Of a stretch of 40,003 nt of DNA, positions 25,535 through 33,104 are shown piece after piece. Under the pieces are notes generated by a model. The model saw only the letters and a program-made list of their open reading frames with translations, had not been told where the DNA came from and did no database searches. The number at the start of each line of letters is the position of its first letter. Within the stretch, counting starts at the first letter, position 1. Origin of the DNA: Cryomorphaceae bacterium (GTDB lineage: Bacteria; Bacteroidota; Bacteroidia; Flavobacteriales_D; Crocinitomicaceae); assembly GCA_027483605.1 (NCBI GenBank), contig JAIXUE010000011.1, positions 1 through 40,003 of the forward strand, written 5' to 3'. The position numbers and the translations under genes are program-made.

Positions 25535-26710
25535 ATGAAACGGGTTGTAGTTGGTCTTTCGGGTGGTGTTGACTCTAGTGTGGCTGCATTGTTATTGCAA
25601 CAGCAGGGCTACGAAGTCATCGGCATGTTCATGCGCAATTGGCACGACCAAAGTGTTACGCTATCCGACGAATGCCCTTGGATAGACGACTCCAACGATG
25701 CACTACTGATTGCCCAACAACTCGGCATTCCTTTTCAGGTCATCGATTTATCTGAAGAATACAAAGAACGCATTGTCAATTACATGTTTGCCGAATACCA
25801 AGCAGGACGCACACCTAATCCAGACGTACTTTGTAACCGCGAAATCAAATTCGATGTCTTTTTAAAAGCGGCCCTCGATTTGGGTGCAGACTACGTAGCT
25901 ACAGGCCACTATTGCCAAAGGCGCGAAAACCAAGACGGTAGTTTTAGCTTGCTTGCAGGTGCCGACCCTAATAAAGACCAATCCTATTTTTTGTGTCAAT
26001 TGAGCCAAGAACAACTCGCCAAAGCACTCTTCCCTATTGGGCATCTTCAAAAATCAGAGGTGCGCCAAATTGCACTAGATCACAACCTTGTTACGGCGGC
26101 CAAAAAAGATTCTCAAGGTCTTTGTTTTGTAGGCAAAATTGCACTACCAACCTTTCTCCAACAACAATTAGCTCCTAAAATTGGACCTGTTATTGAAGTA
26201 CCCTCGGATCTTGAGCAATTCAAAGATTACGAAACTCTTCAACCCATCGCTTCCAATATAGAATTACTTTCTAAACCTTTTCATTTTGAATTGACGGATG
26301 GTAAAGAAGTAACAACTCATCAGGGTGCACATTACTACACCATTGGTCAACGCAAAGGGCTGCACATTGGCGGCAGACCCGAACCCAGCTTTGTGATTGG
26401 TATTGACACACTAAATAACATTGTGTATAGTGGTCAAAACGAGCAGCATCCGGGTCTTAACCGCTGGGCTTTAAAACTAGATGAAAACAGTATTTCTTGG
26501 GTCAATAAAGTCCAAGCATTCGAGTTAACAAAGCGCTTGCCCTGCATGGTCAGAATCCGCTATCGCCAACCCTTGCAAAACGCAACTTTACTTAAGAATG
26601 AAACGGGTTGTTATATTCTATTTGAACACAAGCAAAAAGGGATTGCCCCTGGGCAGTTTGCCGCTTGGTACAATGGAGAAGAACTCCTTGGCTCTGGTGT
26701 GATTGCATAA
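25535..26710 (+). CDS. mnmA: tRNA-specific 2-thiouridylase
   Basis: MnmA transfers sulfur to U34 of tRNA-Lys, -Glu and -Gln using ATP. The 391-residue protein has the PP-loop SGGVDSS at 9-15, GMFMRNWHD (30-38), the catalytic Cys100 in NPDVLCNREIKF, ATGHY (122-126), the second catalytic Cys197 in DSQGLCFVG and the YTIGQRKGLHIGG block of the central domain. A C-terminal beta-barrel follows. An insertion after RNW (DECPWIDDSNDA) is the form I associate with Bacteroidota. The start is set by the SGGVDSS spacing and by the promoter 4 nt upstream. A hairpin terminator lies immediately after the stop. Confidence 0.96.
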   Translation: MKRVVVGLSGGVDSSVAALLLQQQGYEVIGMFMRNWHDQSVTLSDECPWIDDSNDALLIAQQLGIPFQVIDLSEEYKERIVNYMFAEYQAGRTPNPDVLCNREIKFDVFLKAALDLGADYVATGHYCQRRENQDGSFSLLAGADPNKDQSYFLCQLSQEQLAKALFPIGHLQKSEVRQIALDHNLVTAAKKDSQGLCFVGKIALPTFLQQQLAPKIGPVIEVPSDLEQFKDYETLQPIASNIELLSKPFHFELTDGKEVTTHQGAHYYTIGQRKGLHIGGRPEPSFVIGIDTLNNIVYSGQNEQHPGLNRWALKLDENSISWVNKVQAFELTKRLPCMVRIRYRQPLQNATLLKNETGCYILFEHKQKGIAPGQFAAWYNGEELLGSGVIA

Positions 26711-26745
26711 AAAAAAGGACCCACTGAGTGAGTCCTTCTTTTTGT
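26711..26745. terminator. Bidirectional terminator between mnmA and the 63-residue gene
   Basis: AAGGAC (26715-26720) pairs with GTCCTT (26732-26737), extended by CAC/GTG around a TGA loop. On the plus strand there is one C/A mismatch and a T-rich tail. On the minus strand the mismatch becomes a U-G pair and the stem is followed by eight T, so termination should be stronger in that direction. Confidence 0.8.
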
Positions 26746-26762
26746 CTAACTATAATCAACTA

Positions 26763-26954
26763 TTAATTGAGGATGAGTGCAAAACCCTGCGGTTCTTCAT
26801 TCATCTTTTCTTCTGAGAAGCGAATGCGATCTAATAAATCGGCCACTTCAAAAATATTTAAGGGACTTTGAGCACCCAATTCGCGGTGCTGATCTAATTT
26901 CAATTTCGCTTGGCGAATTGATTTGCTGCGGAGAGATTGAATACTTGTAGTCAT
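26763..26954 (-). CDS. Small hypothetical protein, 63 residues
   Basis: I do not recognise this small soluble protein. It is rich in Arg/Lys and Gln/Glu in the N-terminal half (SLRSKSIRQAKLKLDQHREL), probably helical, then has a motif (NIFEVADLLDRIRFSEEKM) and a hydrophobic end (GFALILN). Support for it being a gene: a complete promoter on the same strand at 27007-27036, an A/C-rich leader (CAAACAAACAACAAACGAC) resembling the leader of the gene at 1520, and a terminator placed just after its stop that works better in its direction. The charged N-terminal half could bind nucleic acid or a protein partner, but this is not shown. Confidence 0.62.
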   Translation of the reverse strand: MTTSIQSLRSKSIRQAKLKLDQHRELGAQSPLNIFEVADLLDRIRFSEEKMNEEPQGFALILN

Positions 26955-27006
26955 GTCGTTTGTTGTTTGTTTGGAACCTCTTACGCCAAGGACTGTGCCA
27001 AGGTTT

Positions 27007-27036
27007 CAAATTTATTCCAAATCTTGATGCAACAAA
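27007..27036 (-). promoter_or_regulatory. TTTG-18-TAAATTTG promoter for the 63-residue gene
   Basis: On the minus strand TTTG (27036-27033) and TAAATTTG (27014-27007) are separated by 18 bp, the best two-box Bacteroidota promoter I found in the window. The predicted start near 27001 leaves a leader of about 45 nt. Confidence 0.65.
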
Positions 27037-27162
27037 GTAAATAAGTTTACCTATCCGTCTTATTATGAGTATTTTAAGTTTGTAAAAAAATTTAATCGTT
27101 ATCAACAATTTATACTTGCAACACACTTTACATTGTTTATAAACGTTCTCAAAAGACATCCT

Positions 27163-27170
27163 TATATTTG
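27163..27170 (+). promoter_or_regulatory. TAnnTTTG -7 element for the lipoprotein gene
   Basis: TATATTTG is followed by TGTT and then GTG at 27175. The 4-nt spacing is the same as before comB, trmD and mnmA, and it supports GTG as the start codon. Confidence 0.65.
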
Positions 27171-27174
27171 TGTT

Positions 27175-27942
27175 GTGAAACAGCTCTTACTTATCCTGCC
27201 TCTATTCTTGTTTTCCTGTAAGGAACAAGAAAAGCCAACCGAAGACCCTCAAACCATTGAAGGGCCTGCAATCAAAGGACAGCAAACACTTGCTACTTAT
27301 GCAGATCGCATGGTACGCGCCAAACTAGGCATTCAGGCCAATGAAAAATTCGAATTGAAAATCTATCGTGCACAACTCGATGCCGATGGTATCGAAGACG
27401 CAATTGTCACTGTCAACAGACTGGATTTTGCCATGAAAGAAGCGATGGCCTCACCTAACCCCGCGAAGCGCGCAGAACTTGGCTTTATGGGCAACTACAA
27501 TTACTTTTTCTTTTTTGACGGCAAATTGGATATGCTTTCTCCGCCAATTGCCGTCCCTTCCTCTCCATTGCTTCCGCTTCAAGTCAGTTTTGAACAGATC
27601 AGTTCACCAAACTACAAAGACATTCTCATTGATTTTAGAATCAGAAATGCGAGCTACAAAGATTTTTACACAGTGAGCAATCATACACCTCGACGTATTT
27701 TCCAATTTAAAAATTTTGATGGGCTTGGCACGCCAATTACCGAGGCTTATCATTTCGAATATGGAGCTGGCTCCTACGGACCACAAAAAAATATTTTTGT
27801 AATGGAAGCAAAATTGGAAGCGTTGCCAAATGGCGCTGATCAAAACACTTTTATACCACAATTAAAACCGTTAGAAAAAATCAAATACACCTTTTTCTAC
27901 CTGGAAAGCGAAGCAAAATACGCTACCAAGGATACCAAATAA
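27175..27942 (+). CDS. Lipoprotein of unknown function (GTG start)
   Basis: Starting at GTG 27175 gives 255 residues with a compact lipoprotein signal: KQLLLILPLFLFSC, lipobox LFSC with Cys at 15, followed by acidic and basic residues and a Pro/Thr/Glu-rich linker. The frame is open 14 codons upstream from an ATG at 27133, but that start lies before the promoter and spoils the signal peptide. The mature domain (about 40-255) has strands such as FELKIYRAQLDADGIEDAIVTVNRLDF, NYNYFFFFDG and DILIDFRIRNASYKDFYTV; the DADGIEDAIVTVN part resembles a Ca-binding or VCBS-like loop. I do not recognise a family. It ends at a strong bidirectional terminator and stands alone. Confidence 0.8.
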   Translation: MKQLLLILPLFLFSCKEQEKPTEDPQTIEGPAIKGQQTLATYADRMVRAKLGIQANEKFELKIYRAQLDADGIEDAIVTVNRLDFAMKEAMASPNPAKRAELGFMGNYNYFFFFDGKLDMLSPPIAVPSSPLLPLQVSFEQISSPNYKDILIDFRIRNASYKDFYTVSNHTPRRIFQFKNFDGLGTPITEAYHFEYGAGSYGPQKNIFVMEAKLEALPNGADQNTFIPQLKPLEKIKYTFFYLESEAKYATKDTK

Positions 27943-27968
27943 GAAAGGCGGGGAACTCCCCGCCTTTC
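27943..27968. terminator. Bidirectional intrinsic terminator
   Basis: An 11-bp perfect stem (GAAAGGCGGGG / CCCCGCCTTTC) with an AACT loop begins directly at the base after the lipoprotein stop codon. It is symmetrical, with T-rich sequence on both sides, and serves the convergent TonB-dependent receptor gene as well. Confidence 0.88.
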
Positions 27969-27986
27969 TCTTTAAATAGCTGTTAG

Positions 27987-30386
27987 TTAGAAATTGCCGC
28001 GCAGCGTCAAAATGAAATTGCGACCGGGCGCAGAAATATTTGAAGCAAACATGCGGTAATTGCGGTCTAGTATGTTCTCGCAAGCGAGTTGAATACTAAG
28101 CTGATTGCTCAGCATATAACTTCCTCTCAAGTTCAGCGTGTACCAACTCGGCATGCCATCTGGAGTGGCATACGCAAAGTTATCTTCACCTACCATATTG
28201 TAATCTTCAAGTTGTTTCCAACCTGAATACATGGCAAATCCTTCCATTTGTAATTTATGCTTCCAATATTTAAGGCTCAACTTTCCAAATGCAGGCGCAA
28301 TATGATCCAAAGGATACGGAACTGAATCAGTCAGGATGCGACCAAATGTATAGTTGTAAGTGCCTGAAAGCTGCCAATTTTGTGTCAATTGCGCTTGAAA
28401 AAACGCCTCAAAACCGCGCACAAATGCACGGCCTCCGTTGGTGGTCATGATCACCTGACTCATTTGCCCATCAAAAAAGATGCTATCTTGACCGTTAAAA
28501 GTACTTTTTTGGATGGTGAGTACATTGGTCAGAAAAGTCTGATACAAATTAACGCCGATGGCACTGTTTTTCATGAAATTGTATTGGAAACCTAATTCTC
28601 CATTATAGGCGTATTCGGCCTGAAGCTCAGGATTTGGCACAATGACCGCTCCGGGAACGGACTCAAAAACCTTCGAGAGGTCATCGACATTAGGTGCTCT
28701 AAATGCAGTGGATCCATTCAACGTCAAACGGAACTTTGGTTGTGGCATGTAAATGAGCCCTAAGTTACCATTGAGCGCAAGGTGCTGCTGTTTAATTGAG
28801 GTAAATGGAAAAGGAAAAAAGGTCTGGTCATTGAATCTTGCCTGCAAACCAACTTGAGACAAACGAATGCCGTCATTAAGGATCAATTTCTTGGAGAATT
28901 CATAAGTATGTGACGCATAGAGCGCGGCACCTTGCATAAATGAACCACCGTCAGGATACCTCGTATTCAAGCTACTGCGTTGACCCGTCATGATATTTTC
29001 AGCATAGGCAGTAGAATGAACCATATTCAGATATGCCTCTGCACCATAACGCAATTCATGCGCCCTCATTTTTTTCATTAAATCTGCATTGAGGGTATAG
29101 ATATCGAGTTGCTCAATGCGATGATTGCGAGAAACTTGTTGAAACCTACGGTCAATACGGCTTTCTTCGATACCCTGATAAGCAACAACTAACCGTGCAT
29201 TGTCATAGAATGAAGTCGCATTGGTCAGTTCTAGTGTGTAAGCCGCAAGCAAACGAAATTGAGGCCCGTAATACCATTCTGCAAATCTTGGCTTGCTACC
29301 AGATAGCAACGTGAGCCGGTCGTAACGGTCAATATTGCCAGAATTGGATAACTGTAAATTCAAGTGGTGCAGCACACCAGGCTTTTGTACAAAACTGATT
29401 TTCTGAAGTACATCATACTGTGAATAGCCAGAACGAACCTGTAGTGTACTATCGCTATTGACAACCATGCTGTCCACCCCATTTATGGTAGAAACATACC
29501 AAGGCCTGAAACCTAAATTTCCCATAGCCTCGGATCTATTTCTACCTTGACGTAAATCCCCAAAGCTGGCGTAAGAGATGGAGGTAAAGGAAGCCAGGCG
29601 CTTGTTGCCTACATTGACTTGCGCGTTGGCTGCAAAACCTGCACCTGCCGAAAAGCCACGAAGATATGCTCCACTGCGAACAAGCAGCTCATCAGTTGAA
29701 CTTAATTGCGGTTTTTTGGTCTGAAAAGACATGACGCCTCCAATTGCGTCTGAGCCGTAAATAACTGAGCCGGGGCCGAAAAGCACCTCTGCTCTCTCTA
29801 GATTGGCTTGGTCTAGTGTGAGTACATTTTGCAAGTGTCCGCCACGGTAAATGGCATTGTTCATACGGATTCCGTCCACAACCAAAAGTACCTTATTGGT
29901 TTCAAAGCCCCTGATGATCGGACTCCCCCCACCAAGTTGACTTTTCTGTACGAATACGTTTCCAGAATTGGCCAAAACATCGGCCATTGAAGTCTGTTGT
30001 TGAAACTGTATTTCCGACGAACGAATGACTTGGATCTTTTGGGCCACATCTTTGCGCTTTTCAAGAGACTTGTTGGCCGAAACGACTGTTTCATTCTCGG
30101 TTTGAGCGTTTGGTGCCAAATAAATGATGACTTCGTTTGATGATTGATTATTGGGCAAGTTAAACACGTACGTTTCGTAATCCGGATGCGAAAACGTGAC
30201 CTTTTGCGCTTGTTTACTCCCAAGAAATACAAAAGATTCATTGGTTGTGCTACTTGGTTGCGGAATACACTTCACACCGTAAACTGGTTCAAAAGTATAG
30301 GCGTCGCGAATACTGACGGTTGTTTGACTCAAGCCATTACACTCAATCAAAAAGGTAAAGATGAACAAACAATATAAAATTTTCAT
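27987..30386 (-). CDS. TonB-dependent outer-membrane receptor
   Basis: The ATG at 30386 gives 799 residues with a signal peptide (MKILYCLFIFTFLIECNGLS). Residues about 22-95 form a carboxypeptidase-regulatory-like beta-sandwich, as in many Bacteroidota receptors. A likely TonB box is ETVVSAN (99-105). The plug spans about 108-225 (VQKSQLGGGSPIIRGFETNKVLLVVDGIRMNN, VLFGPGSVIYGSDAIGG). A 22-strand barrel follows and ends GRNFILTLRGNF. FRAP and NPEL boxes are present in the barrel; these occur in haem receptors but also in cobalamin and other receptors, so the substrate is undecided. No SusD partner is encoded. The gene follows the M43 protease gene after 5 bp and is the last of a three-gene operon. 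Confidence 0.93.
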   Translation of the reverse strand: MKILYCLFIFTFLIECNGLSQTTVSIRDAYTFEPVYGVKCIPQPSSTTNESFVFLGSKQAQKVTFSHPDYETYVFNLPNNQSSNEVIIYLAPNAQTENETVVSANKSLEKRKDVAQKIQVIRSSEIQFQQQTSMADVLANSGNVFVQKSQLGGGSPIIRGFETNKVLLVVDGIRMNNAIYRGGHLQNVLTLDQANLERAEVLFGPGSVIYGSDAIGGVMSFQTKKPQLSSTDELLVRSGAYLRGFSAGAGFAANAQVNVGNKRLASFTSISYASFGDLRQGRNRSEAMGNLGFRPWYVSTINGVDSMVVNSDSTLQVRSGYSQYDVLQKISFVQKPGVLHHLNLQLSNSGNIDRYDRLTLLSGSKPRFAEWYYGPQFRLLAAYTLELTNATSFYDNARLVVAYQGIEESRIDRRFQQVSRNHRIEQLDIYTLNADLMKKMRAHELRYGAEAYLNMVHSTAYAENIMTGQRSSLNTRYPDGGSFMQGAALYASHTYEFSKKLILNDGIRLSQVGLQARFNDQTFFPFPFTSIKQQHLALNGNLGLIYMPQPKFRLTLNGSTAFRAPNVDDLSKVFESVPGAVIVPNPELQAEYAYNGELGFQYNFMKNSAIGVNLYQTFLTNVLTIQKSTFNGQDSIFFDGQMSQVIMTTNGGRAFVRGFEAFFQAQLTQNWQLSGTYNYTFGRILTDSVPYPLDHIAPAFGKLSLKYWKHKLQMEGFAMYSGWKQLEDYNMVGEDNFAYATPDGMPSWYTLNLRGSYMLSNQLSIQLACENILDRNYRMFASNISAPGRNFILTLRGNF

Positions 30387-30391
30387 TTGAT

Positions 30392-32488
30392 TCAATTTTG
30401 AATAACAATTGGTGTGGCTATTGGTCCATTTGGAGAACTAACCTTTAAATAATAAATACCTGGCGCCAATTCGATAGGAAGTTGAATTTGATAACTTCCT
30501 CCTTCTTGGGAAATCTGAGGAATAGAAATTACTTTTCCTAATTGATCGTAAAAATCAATTTTTTCGATATGAGCTGCAGTCTCAATGGTTATCATTTGGC
30601 CTACTTTAAAATCTAGTGGATTGGGGTAAACTTGCATTTGATTTAAATCTTGCGTTGTAAGCTGCAAAATGCCATTTATGCGGATATTATCAATGTAAAA
30701 GTTATTGGAAAAATCAGAGGCGGTAAATAAAAATTTAAATCGGGTATCTGTATCTTGTCCATTAGGTGTATAATTGAAGCTGGCAGACTTCCATACCACT
30801 TGAGTTGTTGGGGTAAAGGCATTATATCCAAAATTACCAGCAGTTAATAGCTCAGCTCCAGTGATGGTAAGTCTTGGGGTCCAGGTCAATCCACAATTTC
30901 TTGAACTTAATACTTGCAACGATTCGGTAATGTCCGCCTCGTTCTCTGCATTCGTTGCATATGCATAATCAAAAGTAATCTGAATACTAGAGGTAGTTAT
31001 AAGATCGAAAGAAGGTGTAATGAACGCATCTTGTGATCCACCCAGTCTATTTAAATAAAATGAACTCGGCGAAAACGGTGTTGTACCAGCAGTATTGAAA
31101 TAATTAGCAAGCTTCAAAGCCTTTGACTGATTGTAACCTACGCCAGATAAGACCTCAAATTTCGCCCAATTATTTTCCGGATTCTCAATCACAAAAGGAG
31201 TTGGAGTTTCAAAATCAATAACTGTCGGCCCAACAAAATCAGGCCATTCTGGAGCTACATAAACCACATTAGACAACACAATTGAATCCATTCCTTGACC
31301 GTTGCCAACTCGAAGAATTACTGATTTATATCCCGGAGTTGAATAGGAGACTGAAGGATTGGCTGCTGTCGTACTTGTAGCTTGTCCATCAAAAAATGAC
31401 CATTCCCGGATGGTAGTAGATCCATTATAAGAGCGGTCATAAAAAGTGATGGATTCACCTGGGCACACAATTGTTCTGCTTGGATATGCATATGGGATTG
31501 GAATGCATTCAGGCAAATCATCCATATTGATGCCAGTAACAAGCGCCGTGGTATCATTGATCAGTTGATTGCGGTTTCCAGAAATTCCTTGTAAGATATT
31601 GCGCATCGCTGTAGCCTGGTCCTTTGTGAACATTACTGAACAATAAGAATAGTCCATGTAATTTTGTACATTTTCAATTACGCCAACACTACATTGCGAA
31701 AGCTCGAGATTACAATTTAAATTTGAACCTCTTGTTACGGGTGTATCAGGTATTCCATCATCGCCACAAGAAACACCTGGTTCATTGGTTGAACCCCATG
31801 GATGAGCCAATCCTAAGTAATGTCCAATTTCATGCGTGAGTGCTCTTGAGTTATTTGGATTTGAAGTTCCAATCGAACCAATATAATTATGTCTTATAAT
31901 GATACCATCTCTCCAAAAATTGGTGCCATCCACTGAAGTCGGATAATAAGCATAACCGGCCACACCATTTTCCATTTCATCTACTACCCAAACATTGAGA
32001 TAGTTTGACCTATACCACTGATTTAGTTTGGAATAATCATCCCCTTGAAAAGTTTCATGAGAATAAATATGCTCTATCCCATTCGTGCAATTTCCAAATG
32101 GGTCTAGTTTGGCAAGTTTAAATTCAATACCTACATCAGCGTAAAGAGATTTAAACTCATCTATGACCAAGGTTGTATCACTGTTTAACAGGCGAAAATC
32201 TTGATTCAAGATCGCTACTTGGTCATAAACCTGTTCGTCTGTTATATTTTCAGAGCCATTGTAATGAATGATGTGAAATACGATTGGAATAGTAAAAATA
32301 ACTAGCGTATCATCATTCTTTAGTTCAAGTCTGTAGTTGCTTTTTAGTAATTGTTCATGATCCTTCATAAGCAATGGATCATTTTGATAAAGCTGTTGCA
32401 ATTTTTCATTGGCACCACAAACGAACTGCGCGTTTGATTTTTGCACACCAAAGAACATGCAGAACAGCAAGAAATATGTCGTTCTCAT
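30392..32488 (-). CDS. Secreted M43-family metalloprotease with T9SS tail
   Basis: The 698-residue protein has a signal peptide (MRTTYFLLFCMFFGVQKSNAQ) and a pappalysin/cytophagalysin-type catalytic domain (about 60-305). The zinc site is HEIGHYLGLAH at 219-229 (His219, His223, His229, catalytic Glu220), with the Met-turn NYMDYSYCSVMF containing Met278. Conserved cysteines and the DGIPDTP segment are as in M43B. A PKD-like domain follows (about 335-412), then a jelly-roll-like region (about 420-610) and a type A T9SS sorting domain (about 625-698; VYPNP, LGKVISI, PGIYYLKV). It should be exported through the T9SS and digest extracellular protein. It is placed between a membrane-anchored small protein and a TonB-dependent receptor in one operon. 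By eye this gene is more A/T-rich than the housekeeping genes around it. Confidence 0.92.
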   Translation of the reverse strand: MRTTYFLLFCMFFGVQKSNAQFVCGANEKLQQLYQNDPLLMKDHEQLLKSNYRLELKNDDTLVIFTIPIVFHIIHYNGSENITDEQVYDQVAILNQDFRLLNSDTTLVIDEFKSLYADVGIEFKLAKLDPFGNCTNGIEHIYSHETFQGDDYSKLNQWYRSNYLNVWVVDEMENGVAGYAYYPTSVDGTNFWRDGIIIRHNYIGSIGTSNPNNSRALTHEIGHYLGLAHPWGSTNEPGVSCGDDGIPDTPVTRGSNLNCNLELSQCSVGVIENVQNYMDYSYCSVMFTKDQATAMRNILQGISGNRNQLINDTTALVTGINMDDLPECIPIPYAYPSRTIVCPGESITFYDRSYNGSTTIREWSFFDGQATSTTAANPSVSYSTPGYKSVILRVGNGQGMDSIVLSNVVYVAPEWPDFVGPTVIDFETPTPFVIENPENNWAKFEVLSGVGYNQSKALKLANYFNTAGTTPFSPSSFYLNRLGGSQDAFITPSFDLITTSSIQITFDYAYATNAENEADITESLQVLSSRNCGLTWTPRLTITGAELLTAGNFGYNAFTPTTQVVWKSASFNYTPNGQDTDTRFKFLFTASDFSNNFYIDNIRINGILQLTTQDLNQMQVYPNPLDFKVGQMITIETAAHIEKIDFYDQLGKVISIPQISQEGGSYQIQLPIELAPGIYYLKVSSPNGPIATPIVIQN

Positions 32489-32526
32489 TTGATTTGAAAT
32501 TTGAATTAGTAAAAAAAGTTAGCATA

Positions 32527-33060
32527 CTAAATCTTCATTTCAGGTGGCGGAGCTTTGATGGTTAATGCCCTGGTGAGGTAGAGGTTCTTGTATTGAAATT
32601 GAACAGTTGGATCGTTGTCTGGTAGTCCACATAAGTTGAGTTGAAATACTTGAACGGGTTCCATAGGTTCATTCATGAGTTTGAGCCAACCGTGCACTGG
32701 ATGATTTGGGGCATTTGAAACCAAATTAAAAGCCGTGTAAGAATCTAATTTTTGGAATAATGTTGTTTCTTGGATATCGTCGATGCATTTGAAATGCCAA
32801 ACTCCCTTCACTTTTCTTTTCTGAATGACATCGTAAAATCGGCCATTTAAACGGAATTCATGTGGTTTTACCCATTGTAATTTTTTACTTTCTCTGCTGG
32901 TAAAATGAAAAGAAATCAGCTGATTTTCGGGCACCGACATTTTTAGCGCCTTTTTGATTTCTTTGCGAATGAAAAAATGCTCAATTTCTACAAAAGTGAA
33001 GAAACCTACTAATTGGTAGGTCAATAGAGCCACAAAACCAACAAGTAAAAATTTTCGCAC
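32527..33060 (-). CDS. Membrane-anchored hypothetical protein (GTG start), first gene of the protease/receptor operon
   Basis: Translation from GTG 33060 gives 177 residues: one N-terminal membrane anchor (RKFLLVGFVALLTYQLVGFF), then a basic segment and an extracytoplasmic domain. That domain has the sequences HEFRLNGRFYDVIQKRKVKG, WHFKCIDDIQETTLF and a Pro-rich C-terminus (APPPEMKI). The frame is open to another GTG at 33087, but the TATATTTG element at 33064-33071 lies between the two, so 33060 is preferred. The layout (short anchor, a phrase like EF..NG.FYDV, a single Cys-Asp motif, Pro-rich end) resembles small uncharacterised Bacteroidota proteins that I recall upstream of TonB-dependent receptors for metal ions. 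This is a memory-based analogy and not a family assignment. Confidence 0.72.
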   Translation of the reverse strand: MRKFLLVGFVALLTYQLVGFFTFVEIEHFFIRKEIKKALKMSVPENQLISFHFTSRESKKLQWVKPHEFRLNGRFYDVIQKRKVKGVWHFKCIDDIQETTLFQKLDSYTAFNLVSNAPNHPVHGWLKLMNEPMEPVQVFQLNLCGLPDNDPTVQFQYKNLYLTRALTIKAPPPEMKI

Positions 33061-33063
33061 CTT

Positions 33064-33071
33064 CAAATATA
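33064..33071 (-). promoter_or_regulatory. TAnnTTTG -7 element for the protease/receptor operon
   Basis: TATATTTG on the minus strand ends 3 nt before the GTG at 33060. It is the only good promoter element upstream of the three-gene operon down to 27987. On the plus strand the divergent gene at 33105 has only a near match, TAATTTTA at 33076-33083. Confidence 0.62.
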
Positions 33072-33104
33072 GTCTTAATTTTACCACGCTTAAAATTTTT
33101 AACC

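Noticed and set aside
28600..28720. FRAP/NPEL boxes as proof that the TonB-dependent receptor imports haem
   Set aside because: These boxes occur in haem receptors but also in cobalamin and other receptors, and no HmuY-like partner or haem gene is adjacent.
30395..30395. TTG start of the TonB-dependent receptor at 30395
   Set aside because: It overlaps the stop of the protease gene, while ATG at 30386 gives a clean signal peptide and a 5-bp gap.
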